A stretch of DNA of 64,000 bases from Aquimarina agarilytica ZC1. Its GTDB lineage: Bacteria > Bacteroidota > Bacteroidia > Flavobacteriales > Flavobacteriaceae. The position numbers and the translations under genes were made by a program. Below, piece by piece: positions 45,901 through 54,250 of this stretch (within the stretch, counting starts at the first letter, position 1; each line of letters starts with the position of its first letter). Where the stretch lies: assembly GCF_000255455.1 (NCBI RefSeq), contig NZ_JH621247.1:80272-144271 (forward strand). Direction: 5' to 3'. Below the pieces are notes generated by a model. That model worked only from the letters and a program-made list of their open reading frames with translations. It made no database searches and had not been told where the DNA came from.

Positions 45901-48900
45901 AATATGTATGCTTTTGGTAGTAGTGCACCAAGTATGGGTAACTTATCTGGGTTCTCATTTAATTGGGATTTAGCGAATAATGGATTGTGGAGTATTGCAA
46001 TTCAGACTACCGATGGAAACCCTAGTTATTATGTGGATTTAAGAGATAAAACAACTCATAATTTAGGTGCAAGTCAGCCAAGTATTACATTCGCTGGCAC
46101 AGGAATTCCTGGTCTTGATGGAACATATTACACTGCAAGAGATGGTGAAAATTTAGCTCTTGTATCTACTACAGCTGATTATACACTTTATTTCTCAAAT
46201 TCATCTACCGCTCCAGATTGTGGGGACGTTATTGATACTCCAATAGTAGTTAATGGAGGTACATTAACTGGAGGACCATTTGCTTTTACAGTAAATGATG
46301 GAATTGCAGATAATGTTTCGGGAGTAAGTGTAACAGGAAATACGGGATCTAATTTTGGTTGGATAGTAACTGATGAAGATTTAAATATTTTAGGTTTACC
46401 AGGAACACCAGAGGCAGTAAACTTTGACGAAGCTGGAGCTGGAGTTTGTTTAATATGGCATATTGCTTATGAAGATGGTTTGACTGGACTTACTGCAGGA
46501 GAGAATGCAGGAAATTTAGTTGGTAACTTTGATTTATCAAACAGTATTCGTGTGGACAGGACAGCTGCTATACCATCAACTGTTGATGGAGGTACTATAG
46601 TTGGAGGACCATTTACTTTTACAGTAGGTGACGGAATTGCGGATAATGTTTCGGGAGTAAGTGTATCAGGAAATACTGGATCTAATTTTGGTTGGGTAGT
46701 AACTGACGAAGATTTAAATATTTTAGGTTTACCAGGAACGCCAGAGGCAGTTAATTTTGACGAAGCACCTGCAGGAGTTTGTTTAATATGGCATATTGCT
46801 TATGAAGATGGATTAACAGGACTTACTGTTGGTGAAAATGCAGGTAATTTAGCTGGTGATTTTGATTTATCAAATAGTATTAGAGTTGATAGAACAGGAA
46901 CTAATGTTCCAACGCCAACGGTTGATGGTGCTACAGTTGCTACTTCAACTGGTGCTGTTGCAGTAGAAACAATTACTGGAGATGGTATTGCTGATTTGAT
47001 TAATTTCACAACAACAAGTACTGCTACGCTTAATTATTCATATTTAATTACGGATGCTGCAGGTAATATTTTAGTTGTTGAAGCTGATTCTCATGATTTT
47101 GAAGGCGTATCAGTTGGAGTTTGTTTAGTATATGGTATTTCTTATGAAGGTACTTTATCTGTTACTGGAAAATCAATTACAGATACGGATTTAGCATCAG
47201 GTGCATTTGATGTATCGGATAATTCAATTTCTGTAGATAGAAAAGATATACCAGTAGTGGTTGATCCAACAGATCCTACAACAGGAGGACCTGATGTAAA
47301 TAATAAATATATCGAGCGTTTTACTGAAATGAGAAACGAAATTTATGATCCAGCTAATGGGTATTTCAGTAAAGATGGTTCTCCGCATCACTCTGTGGAA
47401 ACACTTATTGTTGAAGCACCAGATCATGGTCACGAATCAACTTCTGAATTATATTCATATTGGTTAATGATGGAAGCTATGCAAGGTCGTATTACTAAAG
47501 ACTGGCAGCCATTAGCTAAAGTTTGGAGTGAAATGGAAAGAATGATTATTCCAACTAAAGCAGATCAGCCAACAAATGCAGCTTATGATGCTTCTAGTCC
47601 TGCGGCTTATGCGGCAGAATTCCCTTTACCATCAGGTTACCCAGCACCTTTAGATTTTGGTGCAGCAGTTGGTCAAGACCCTGTTTCTGCCGAATTAACA
47701 GCAGCTTATGGACCAGAGGTTTATCAAATGCACTGGTTATTAGATAATGATAACTTTTATGGATATGGAAATAGAGGTGATGGAACAAGTACTCCTTCAT
47801 ACATAAATACATTCCAAAGAGGGGAGCAAGAGTCAGTTTATGAAACTATTCCTCATCCATCATGGGAGTCATTTGAATTTGGTAATTCAGAAAATGGATT
47901 CTTACCATTATTTATTTTAGATACTAATTATGCTAAGCAATGGAGATATACAAGTGCTCCTGATGCTGATGCACGTGCAGTACAGGCAATGTATTGGGCA
48001 GTTCAATATGCAAAAGAGCAAAGTGGAGCAATTGATCCAACACTTTTAGATAACACTAAAAAGATGGGTGATTACTTACGTTTGGCTATGTTTGATAAGT
48101 ATTTCAAGAAAATTGGTTCTCAAGACGAACAAGGTAGTGCAGGTACTGGATATGATAGTGCTCACTATTTAATGTCATGGTACATGTCATGGGGAGGATC
48201 TGCCGATCCGGCTTCAGCATGGGCTTTCCGTATTAGTTCAAGTCACTGTCACTTTGGATATCAAAATCCAGTTGCGGCATATGCGTTAACTACATTGGAT
48301 GAGTTAGATCTTCAAACTCCTAATGGAGAAAGAGATTGGACAACAAGTTTAGGGCGTCAAATGGAATTCTACAGATATTTACAATCTGCTGATGGAGCTA
48401 TTGCAGGTGGAGCAACTAATAGTTGGAATGGTGACTATAGTACTTATCCAGCTGGTAAATCTACTTTCTATGATATGGCTTATGATGATAATCCAGTATA
48501 TCATGATCCAGGAAGTGGAACTTGGTTTGGATGGCAAGCTTGGTCAGTAGAACGTGTAGCTGAATATTACTACATTACTAATGACCCATTAGCTAAAGAG
48601 ATCATGGATAAGTGGGTTGCATGGGTTAAACCTAATGTAAAATTAATTGGAAGCGATGATTTTGATATTCCAGCAACATTAGAATGGTCAGGAGAGCCAG
48701 ATACATGGAATGCAGCAAATCCTGGTGATAATGCTAATTTACGTGTAACTGTTACTAACTTTAGTAAGGATTTAGGTATAGCATCTTCATTAGCTAAAAC
48801 ATTGACTTACTATGCGGCAGCAACAAGAAAGCATGCTACTTTAGATGAAGAAGCTAAAAATTTAGCTAAAGAAATCTTAGATAGAATGTGGGTAACTTAC

Positions 48901-49467
48901 CGTGATGATAAAGGAGTTTCTGCTCCAGAATCACGTGGAGATTACAAGCGTATGTTCGAAGAAGTTGTTCATGTACCAACTGGTTATACAGGAACAATGG
49001 CTAATGGTGACGAAATTAAAACAGGAGTTACTTTCTTAGATATTCGTTCTGGTTTAAAAGATGATCCTGAATATCCAGCAGTAAAAGCAGCTTATGATGC
49101 AGGTGAAGACTATACAACTAGATACCACAGAACTTGGGCGCAAATGGAAACTGCTTTAGCTAACGCTGAATATGGATTCTTCTTTGGTGAAGATGATGAG
49201 GCAGCTGGAGCAAAAGCTTTAGATGTTGAGTTAACGGTGTATCCTAATCCAGCATCTGAATTAGTTACAGTTACTTATCCAACTGAAGAAGATGTTGCTT
49301 TAAAAGTAACATTAGTAGATTTTGCAGGAAGAGTGATTACTACTCAAGAGTTATTGAATGAAAAATCAACAACAATTGATGTGAGTAACCTAGCTTCAGG
49401 AATGTATATAGTTCGTTTAGAAACTAAAGGAAATGTAATACGTACCGAAAAGCTTATTATAAAATAA
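42934..49467 (+). CDS. Two-enzyme cellulase: GH9-CBM3-PKD-repeats-GH48 with T9SS sorting domain
   Basis: A 2177-residue secreted protein. Order: signal peptide 1-20 (ends GFAQ); GH9 endoglucanase 22-469 with catalytic D75/D78 (WYDAGDHVKF), H398-H403 (THHRAAH) and acid E447; CBM3 of the c type about 475-635 (LLQNRSAWPARVMDKLSYRY); PKD 645-730; repeats R1-R2 738-963; a 127-residue module bounded by C971 and C1096; repeats R3-R5 1102-1438; GH48 cellobiohydrolase 1457-2075 (DPANGYFS, SVETLIVEAPDHGHE, acid E1505 in STSEL); type A T9SS domain 2095-2177 (VYPNPASE...). GH9 makes internal cuts, GH48 runs along chains from the reducing end; together they degrade crystalline cellulose. The layout recalls Caldicellulosiruptor CelA, but with T9SS export and only one CBM3. 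No other glycoside hydrolase or SusCD genes are nearby. Domain calls are firm; activity is by family. Confidence 0.93.
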   Translation: MILKKLSLYALAFFGTSGFAQSSFNYAEALQKSLFFYEVQQSGELPSWNRVTWRGDSALNDGSDVGVDLTGGWYDAGDHVKFNFPMAFSVTALSWGAIEYEEAYKNAGQLDIIKRNIKFVTDYLLKCHTGPTELYGQVGNGGLDHAYWGSSEVMVMDRPAYKISASAPGSDLAAETAAAMAAASILFKDSDPAYSKTLLDHAKQLYKFADDYRGVYSEAITDAAGFYRSFSGFQDELVWGAAWLYRATNDATYLAKAESEYDNLGNEGQSSNKAYKWGLAWDDKSYGSYVLMSQLTGKDKYKADAERHLDYWTDGFNGDRVPYSPGGQAHLTQWGSLRHSSNTSLLAFIYSDKVETSATNKKKYHDFAVRQINYALGDNPINRSFMVGFGNNPANNTHHRAAHGAWANSLQNRPDKPSHTLFGALAGGPSSPNDQFEDDRGDFIANEVACDYNACFTGALARMYSEFGGSTLANFPVKETPSRTEIRSYSKFNSNNAFGSTVKILLQNRSAWPARVMDKLSYRYYFDIAEGVAAGKTIDDYDIQLNGVGGSATMSIKSAGGTLYYAEISNIPSISPIGDPAFRNETQINFRVSNGVPYDTSNDPSASGLTGSSEIESVNIPVYDNGVLVFGQEPDGTTTPVDPVNTAPVASINADKFSGEAPLTVTFDASGSSDAENDALTYVWTFGNGETSTDENPSTIYTTAGSYLVSLVVNDGLLNSTEETITINVNDPAVNPVVVTGGTLSGGPFTFTVGDGVADNVSGVTVSGNTGATSQWVVTDETGKILGLPPAPEAVNFDEAPPGTCFIYNVSYNGTLNGLTVDANISGLSGDFQLSSNRVEVVRNAPIVVTPITVAGGTLNGGPFTFTVGDGIADNVSGVSVSGNSGATSQWVVTDEVGKILGLPPTPEAVNFDEAPAGSCFIYNVSFNGALNGLAVDSNISGLSGDFQLSSNSIEVVRNAVVVVTPPTGDCTFGAPIATPLETTYGYYTNMYAFGSSAPSMGNLSGFSFNWDLANNGLWSIAIQTTDGNPSYYVDLRDKTTHNLGASQPSITFAGTGIPGLDGTYYTARDGENLALVSTTADYTLYFSNSSTAPDCGDVIDTPIVVNGGTLTGGPFAFTVNDGIADNVSGVSVTGNTGSNFGWIVTDEDLNILGLPGTPEAVNFDEAGAGVCLIWHIAYEDGLTGLTAGENAGNLVGNFDLSNSIRVDRTAAIPSTVDGGTIVGGPFTFTVGDGIADNVSGVSVSGNTGSNFGWVVTDEDLNILGLPGTPEAVNFDEAPAGVCLIWHIAYEDGLTGLTVGENAGNLAGDFDLSNSIRVDRTGTNVPTPTVDGATVATSTGAVAVETITGDGIADLINFTTTSTATLNYSYLITDAAGNILVVEADSHDFEGVSVGVCLVYGISYEGTLSVTGKSITDTDLASGAFDVSDNSISVDRKDIPVVVDPTDPTTGGPDVNNKYIERFTEMRNEIYDPANGYFSKDGSPHHSVETLIVEAPDHGHESTSELYSYWLMMEAMQGRITKDWQPLAKVWSEMERMIIPTKADQPTNAAYDASSPAAYAAEFPLPSGYPAPLDFGAAVGQDPVSAELTAAYGPEVYQMHWLLDNDNFYGYGNRGDGTSTPSYINTFQRGEQESVYETIPHPSWESFEFGNSENGFLPLFILDTNYAKQWRYTSAPDADARAVQAMYWAVQYAKEQSGAIDPTLLDNTKKMGDYLRLAMFDKYFKKIGSQDEQGSAGTGYDSAHYLMSWYMSWGGSADPASAWAFRISSSHCHFGYQNPVAAYALTTLDELDLQTPNGERDWTTSLGRQMEFYRYLQSADGAIAGGATNSWNGDYSTYPAGKSTFYDMAYDDNPVYHDPGSGTWFGWQAWSVERVAEYYYITNDPLAKEIMDKWVAWVKPNVKLIGSDDFDIPATLEWSGEPDTWNAANPGDNANLRVTVTNFSKDLGIASSLAKTLTYYAAATRKHATLDEEAKNLAKEILDRMWVTYRDDKGVSAPESRGDYKRMFEEVVHVPTGYTGTMANGDEIKTGVTFLDIRSGLKDDPEYPAVKAAYDAGEDYTTRYHRTWAQMETALANAEYGFFFGEDDEAAGAKALDVELTVYPNPASELVTVTYPTEEDVALKVTLVDFAGRVITTQELLNEKSTTIDVSNLASGMYIVRLETKGNVIRTEKLIIK
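45142..45813 (+). repeat. Two near-identical repeat modules (R1, R2) inside the cellulase gene
   Basis: Two tandem units of about 112 codons with the form GGTL.GGPFTFTVGDG.ADN, SGNxGATSQWVVTDE, GKILGLPP, EAVNFDEAP and LSGDFQLSSN. They agree closely in DNA as well, which points to recent duplication. The module resembles beta-sandwich linkers seen in other flavobacterial secreted proteins. Confidence 0.85.
46237..47255 (+). repeat. Three further repeat modules (R3-R5) inside the cellulase gene
   Basis: R3 and R4 are nearly identical to each other (TGSNFGW.VTDEDLNILGLP, GVCLIWHIAYEDGLTG) and are a subtype of R1/R2; R5 is divergent (TSTATLNYSYLITDAAGN, GVCLVYGISYEG). They fill the space between the Cys-bounded module and GH48. 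Confidence 0.8.
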
Positions 49468-49489
49468 ATTAATAGTAGTTTATTTGTTG

Positions 49490-49526
49490 AAAGAGGTTGA
49501 CTTTTATTAGTCAGCCTCTTTTTTTT
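49490..49526 (+). terminator. Terminator after the cellulase gene
   Basis: AAAGAGGTTGACT and AGTCAGCCTCTTT form a 13-bp stem with one G-T pair and a 6-base loop, followed by a run of eight T. It isolates the cellulase from the MATE gene. Confidence 0.92.
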
Positions 49527-49605
49527 ATGTCAAATTTGTATTTGATTCTTGGGGAAACATTATGCCAAATATTACTGGAATAATAATACCTTAGCTTCAA
49601 AAAAA

Positions 49606-50940
49606 GTGCTTTCTAAATATATAAAGGAGTTCCCTGTTAATTTACGTTTAGCTTACCCAATTATGATAGGTCAGTTAGGAAATGTGATGGTTGGTTTCAT
49701 AGATAACGTAATGGTAGGAAAATTAGGAGCTTCTTCATTAGCAGCCGTATCTTTAGGGAATGGACTATTTTTTTTGGCATTATCCTTAGCAATAGGTTTT
49801 TCACTTAGTATCACTCCACTGGTAGCAGAAGCAGATGGTCAAAAAGATTATTTAAAAATAAGCTTACTTTTAAAAAATGGAATAGCATTATCAACCTTAT
49901 TAGGTGGTGCTTTATTTGTTGTTATTAAATTATTACAACCTTTTTTAACATTATTAGATCAGCCAGAGGAGGTAGTGGTATTGGCCAATCCTTATATAAA
50001 TATACTGGCATTTTCAATTATACCTTTGGCTATGTTTCAAGCTATGAAACAATTTTCCGATGGTTTATCGGTAACTCGATATGCAATGATTGCCACTATA
50101 ATAGGTAATGTGCTTAATGTTTTTTTTAATTATGTGCTTATTTATGGAAAATGGGGATTCCCAAAACTTTTATTAGAAGGAGCAGCGATAGGGACTTTAA
50201 TTGCCAGGTTTTCAATGGTGTTTTTTATGCTGCTAATATTTTATAAACAGCAAAATTTTAAAGTATATGTTAGCAATATCTTTTCAAATATTTTGCAATT
50301 AAATATTGTAAAGAACTTATTAAAATTAGGATTCCCAGCTGCATTACAAATGCTTTTCGAGTTTGGTATTTTTATTTCTTCAATATTTTTGTCTGGTTTA
50401 TTAAGTACCGAGGATCAAGCAGCGAATCAAATAGCGCTTAATGTAGCGTCTATTACATTTATGATAGCTGTTGGTTTAGGTGTAACCGCAACAATACGAA
50501 CAGGAAATCAATTAGGGAAAAAAGATTTTAAAGCTTTAATACGAATAGTGCGTTCAATTTTATTATTGGTTTTTTTAATAGAATTTGTTTTTGCTATTGT
50601 TCTAGTATTTTTGAAAGATTATTTGCCTGTTTTTTACATTAGTGATGTAAATGTAATTGCACTAGCTGCCAAATTATTACTCGTAGTAGCTTGTTTCCAA
50701 ATTAGTGATGGATTTCAGGTAGTTTTATTAGGAACACTCCGGGGATTACAGGATGTAAATATTCCTACTTTATGTCTGTTTATTGCTTATTGGTGCGTAG
50801 GTTTTCCAATTTCATACTATTTAGGAAATCCTTCCTATTTAGGTTCGGTGGGCATTTGGATAGGCTTATTTGCAGGTTTAACCGTTTCGAGTGGCTTATT
50901 ATATATTCGCTATTTGTATTTAAGTAAGAAGTTTAATTAA
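49606..50940 (+). CDS. MATE family multidrug efflux transporter
   Basis: A 12-segment inner-membrane exporter of the MATE (NorM-like) family, driven by Na+ or H+. Typical parts: LRLAYPIMIGQLGNVMVGFI, DNVMVGKLGASSLAAVSLGN, and the second-half start LKLGFPAALQMLFEFGIF. I prefer the GTG at 49606 (LSKYIKEF start, 444 residues), which matches the family N-terminus; a TTG at 49549 would add 19 residues. There is no in-frame ATG before the first membrane segment. Exported compound unknown. Confidence 0.88.
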   Translation: MLSKYIKEFPVNLRLAYPIMIGQLGNVMVGFIDNVMVGKLGASSLAAVSLGNGLFFLALSLAIGFSLSITPLVAEADGQKDYLKISLLLKNGIALSTLLGGALFVVIKLLQPFLTLLDQPEEVVVLANPYINILAFSIIPLAMFQAMKQFSDGLSVTRYAMIATIIGNVLNVFFNYVLIYGKWGFPKLLLEGAAIGTLIARFSMVFFMLLIFYKQQNFKVYVSNIFSNILQLNIVKNLLKLGFPAALQMLFEFGIFISSIFLSGLLSTEDQAANQIALNVASITFMIAVGLGVTATIRTGNQLGKKDFKALIRIVRSILLLVFLIEFVFAIVLVFLKDYLPVFYISDVNVIALAAKLLLVVACFQISDGFQVVLLGTLRGLQDVNIPTLCLFIAYWCVGFPISYYLGNPSYLGSVGIWIGLFAGLTVSSGLLYIRYLYLSKKFN

Positions 50941-50956
50941 TTGAGTAAAAGCATAA

Positions 50957-50987
50957 AAAAAGCCTTCTTTAAAAAAGAAAGCTTTTT
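50957..50987. terminator. Bidirectional terminator between MATE and pdhB genes
   Basis: AAAAAGCCTTCTTT and AAAGAAAGCTTTTT pair over 14 positions with one mismatch and a 3-base loop, flanked by A and T runs, between convergent genes. Confidence 0.85.
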
Positions 50988-51008
50988 GATTTATTTTTAG
51001 GTGTATAT

Positions 51009-51986
51009 TTATTTATACATCACTTTTTTTACAGCTTTAATAACATCTTCATTATTTGGTAACCATTCGGCTAGCAAAGTAGGAGAGTAAGGAGCTGGAG
51101 TATCAGCGGTATTTATTTTAATTACTGGCGCATCTAAGTAATCAAAACAATTTTGTTGTACTTGGTATGTAATTTCCGAAGCAATGTTAGCTAATGGCCA
51201 AGCTTCTTCAAGTATGATAAGTCTGTTCGTCTTTTTTACAGATTTATAAATAGCTTCTAAATCCAAAGGACGTACCGTACGTAAATCAATAATTTCACAT
51301 GAAATTCCTTCTTTAGCTAACGTGTCTGCAGCAATGTATGCTTCTTTAATAATTTTTCCAAAAGAAACAATAGTTACATCGTTTCCTTCTCTTTTTAAGT
51401 CAGCTACACCAATTGGTAATACATATTCCCCTTCCGGTACTTCACCTTTGTCACCATACATTTGCTCACTTTCCATAAAAATAACAGGATCGTTATCACG
51501 GATAGCAGCTTTTAATAATCCTTTAGCATCATATGGGTTAGAAGGTACAATAACTTTTAATCCAGGAGTGTTGGCAAACCAATTTTCAAAAGCTTGTGAG
51601 TGTGTAGCTCCTAATTGTCCAGCAGAAGCTGTTGGTCCTCTAAAAACGATAGGGCAAGGGAATTGTCCTCCCGACATTTGACGAATTTTAGCAGCATTAT
51701 TGATAATTTGATCAATACCTACCAATGAAAAATTAAATGTCATATATTCTACAATAGGGCGGTTACCGTTCATGGCACTACCTACAGCGATACCAGCAAA
51801 ACCAAGTTCAGCAATTGGAGTATCGATCACACGTTTTGCGCCAAACTCATCTAACATTCCTTTACTTGCTTTATATGCACCGTTATATTCTGCTACTTCT
51901 TCACCCATTAAGTAAATAGATTCATCTCTACGCATCTCTTCAGACATCGCTTCGCAAATAGCTTCTCTAAATTGTATTGTTTTCAT
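51009..51986 (-). CDS. pdhB: Pyruvate dehydrogenase E1 component, beta subunit
   Basis: The beta subunit of the alpha2beta2 E1 enzyme, which decarboxylates pyruvate with thiamine diphosphate. The 325-residue sequence has FREAICEAMSEEMRRDESI, LMGEEVAEYNGAYK, DTPIAELGFAGIAVGSAM (E in the cofactor-activating position), GPTASAGQLGATHSQAFE and the C-terminal transketolase domain EGISCEIIDLRTVRPLD. The alpha subunit gene is not in the window. A good Bacteroidota promoter lies 60 bases upstream of the start. Branched-chain 2-oxoacid E1 beta is less likely. Confidence 0.93.
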   Translation of the reverse strand: MKTIQFREAICEAMSEEMRRDESIYLMGEEVAEYNGAYKASKGMLDEFGAKRVIDTPIAELGFAGIAVGSAMNGNRPIVEYMTFNFSLVGIDQIINNAAKIRQMSGGQFPCPIVFRGPTASAGQLGATHSQAFENWFANTPGLKVIVPSNPYDAKGLLKAAIRDNDPVIFMESEQMYGDKGEVPEGEYVLPIGVADLKREGNDVTIVSFGKIIKEAYIAADTLAKEGISCEIIDLRTVRPLDLEAIYKSVKKTNRLIILEEAWPLANIASEITYQVQQNCFDYLDAPVIKINTADTPAPYSPTLLAEWLPNNEDVIKAVKKVMYK

Positions 51987-52045
51987 GTAAGTTTATAAAT
52001 TTTAGCATCACATAAAATGAATGCTAGTTTTAGTTACTCTAAACG

Positions 52046-52076
52046 CAAAAATAGTAAAACCACAATGTTGGGGCAA
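52046..52076 (-). promoter_or_regulatory. pdhB promoter, Bacteroidota sigma-A type
   Basis: On the minus strand TTG (52076-52074), a 20-base spacer, then TATTTTTG (52053-52046) match the consensus. Transcription should start near 52040, leaving a leader of about 50 bases before the pdhB ATG. Confidence 0.6.
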
Positions 52077-52128
52077 GCTACAAGCTTGGAATCTGTAAAT
52101 ATTTTTAAGATTAAATGGTGACTGTTAA

Positions 52129-52170
52129 AATTCGCAAAAATACTATGCATGCATAGTATTTTTGCGAATT
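52129..52170. promoter_or_regulatory. Perfect 42-bp palindrome between pdhB and etfB
   Basis: The 21-base halves are exact reverse complements, centred on ATGCATGCAT. Each arm contains TATTTTTG reading outward (+ strand 52157-52164, - strand 52142-52135), which fits the Bacteroidota -7 box; matching TTG elements are lacking. It may be a symmetric divergent promoter or operator, or a cruciform or terminator-like hairpin. The rest of the 355-bp gap shows only the pdhB promoter. Confidence 0.55.
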
Positions 52171-52341
52171 AATTTGTAACTTCGTTTATATATAAGAAAC
52201 CGCTTATAAAACTTTTGATTTGGTAATAAATTAAGAGTTTATTTTTTAAGTAAGCAATTGATAGATTGATTATTCAAAAATAAGATATGCGTAGTTTATA
52301 TGTGAAAAAGTTAAAAAATACACTAATTTAAAATACTTACT

Positions 52342-53088
52342 GTGAAGATATTAGTTTGTATAAGTCATGTGCCAGACACGACTTCAAAAATCAATTTTAC
52401 TGATGACGATACTAAGTTTGATACCAATGGAGTATCATTTGTGATTAATCCGAATGATGAATTTGGATTAACAAGAGCCATGTGGTTTAAGGAGAAACAA
52501 GGAGCTAGTGTGGATGTTGTAAATGTAGGAGGTCCAGATACAGAGCCAACAATTAGAAAATGCTTAGCAATAGGAGCAGATAATGCGATTCGAGTAAATG
52601 CGAACCCAACAGATAGTTTGTTTGTAGCCCAAGAGCTAGCATCGGTAGCTAAAAATGGGGGGTATGATTTAGTTATAGCGGGTCGCGAGTCTATTGATTA
52701 TAATGGAGGTGTAGTGCCAGGAATGTTAGCCGCTTTATTAGATGCCAATTTTGTAAATACTTGTATTAGTTTGGAAGTCGAAGGAACATCGGCTACAGCT
52801 ATTCGTGAAATTGATGGAGGTAAAGAAACCATAAAAGCAACCTTGCCTCTAGTCATAGGAGGACAAAAAGGTTTGGTTGAAGAAAGTGATTTAAGAATTC
52901 CTAATATGAGAGGAATTATGATGGCTCGTAAAAAACCACTTAGCGTTGTAGAACCAACGGGTAGCGCTAGTCAATCTGAACCAAGTTCATTTTCTAAGCC
53001 AGCTCCTAAGGGAAGTGTGACTTTAGTATCAGCAGATAATTTAGATGAGTTGATTAACTTGTTACACAAAGAAGCTAAAGTAATTTAA
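52342..53088 (+). CDS. etfB: Electron transfer flavoprotein beta subunit
   Basis: EtfB binds AMP and forms the ETF heterodimer with EtfA, taking electrons from acyl-CoA dehydrogenases to the quinone pool. The 248 residues begin MKILVCISHVPDTTSKINFT and include the ETF-beta signature region AGRESIDYNGGVVPGMLA and LPLVIGGQKGLVEESDLRIP. The start is a GTG at 52342. The last ~45 residues (PTGSASQSEPSSFSKPA onward) are a linker and tail usual in Bacteroidota. etfA follows after 114 bases. Confidence 0.95.
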   Translation: MKILVCISHVPDTTSKINFTDDDTKFDTNGVSFVINPNDEFGLTRAMWFKEKQGASVDVVNVGGPDTEPTIRKCLAIGADNAIRVNANPTDSLFVAQELASVAKNGGYDLVIAGRESIDYNGGVVPGMLAALLDANFVNTCISLEVEGTSATAIREIDGGKETIKATLPLVIGGQKGLVEESDLRIPNMRGIMMARKKPLSVVEPTGSASQSEPSSFSKPAPKGSVTLVSADNLDELINLLHKEAKVI

Positions 53089-53202
53089 TTACCAAGGCTT
53101 TGATTATCTTTAAGTGATTGATTTTAACTGTAAATTATAGTTAATTTTAATTTTTTGTTGAATAAAATATGCTGAATTATTTAGCATGATAAAATATAAA
53201 AT

Positions 53203-54162
53203 ATGTCAGTTTTAATATATGCCGAAAGTGATAACGGAAGCTTACGTAAAGGAGCTTTTGAAGTAGCATCATACGCAAAAGGAGTGGCCGATGCATTGGG
53301 AACTACTGTAACTGCGTTGACAGTGAATGTTAGTGATGTATCAGAACTAGGGAATTATGGAGTATCAAAAGTGCTTCAAGTATCAGATAATGCATTAACT
53401 AAATTTCAAGCAAAAGCTTACTCAAGTATTATTGAGCAAGCTGCTAAAGCAGAACAAAGTAAAGTTGTTGTATTAAGTTCATCTACAAATAGTAAATATG
53501 CAGCACCTTTATTAGGAGTAGCATTAAATGCAGCTGTGGTTTCAAATGTAGTGAGTTTGCCAAAATCGACAAGTCCATTTGTAGTAGAGCGTACAGCTTT
53601 TACAAACAAGGCTTTTCAGGAAACACAAATAAATTCGGATGTAAAAGTGATTTGTGTATCAAATAATTCATATGGATTAAAGGAAACTAGTGTTTCTATT
53701 GAAGCAGAAGCTTTTTCTCCGAGTGTGAATGGAGGTAGTTTAGAAGTAGTAAGTATTGATAAAGCTACTGATAAAGTAAGTATTGCTGATGCAGAAGTCG
53801 TAGTATCTGGTGGACGTGGGTTAAAAGGACCAGAAAATTGGCATTTAATTGAAGATTTAGCTACTGTTTTAGGAGCTGCAACAGCATGTTCAAAACCCGT
53901 TAGTGATATGGGATGGAGACCACATTCGGAACACGTAGGTCAAACAGGAAAACCCGTAGCTACAAATTTATATATTGCCGTAGGTATTTCTGGAGCAATT
54001 CAGCATTTAGCAGGGATTAACGCTAGTAAAGTAAAAGTGGTTGTTAATACGGATCCAGAAGCTCCATTTTTTAAAGCAGCAGATTATGGTGTTGTAGGTG
54101 ATGCTTTTGAGGTAGTGCCTCAGTTAATTGAAAAGTTAAAAGCATTCAAGTCAACAAATTAA
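53203..54162 (+). CDS. etfA: Electron transfer flavoprotein alpha subunit
   Basis: EtfA carries the FAD of the ETF dimer. The 319-residue protein has the N-terminal ETF domain and the FAD-binding C-terminal domain with VVSGGRGLKGPENW, ATACSKPVSDMGWRPHSE, VGQTGKPVATNLYIAVGISG and VVNTDPEAPFFKAADYG. It shares the operon with etfB; the 114-bp gap between them has no clear promoter. Confidence 0.96.
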   Translation: MSVLIYAESDNGSLRKGAFEVASYAKGVADALGTTVTALTVNVSDVSELGNYGVSKVLQVSDNALTKFQAKAYSSIIEQAAKAEQSKVVVLSSSTNSKYAAPLLGVALNAAVVSNVVSLPKSTSPFVVERTAFTNKAFQETQINSDVKVICVSNNSYGLKETSVSIEAEAFSPSVNGGSLEVVSIDKATDKVSIADAEVVVSGGRGLKGPENWHLIEDLATVLGAATACSKPVSDMGWRPHSEHVGQTGKPVATNLYIAVGISGAIQHLAGINASKVKVVVNTDPEAPFFKAADYGVVGDAFEVVPQLIEKLKAFKSTN

Positions 54163-54250
54163 TATTCTTTACAAAAAAGAGAAACTATATGAATTGAATT
54201 TTTAGCTGTAAGAATTTCGCTAAAAATGATAAATTCGTTTTTTTTATATA

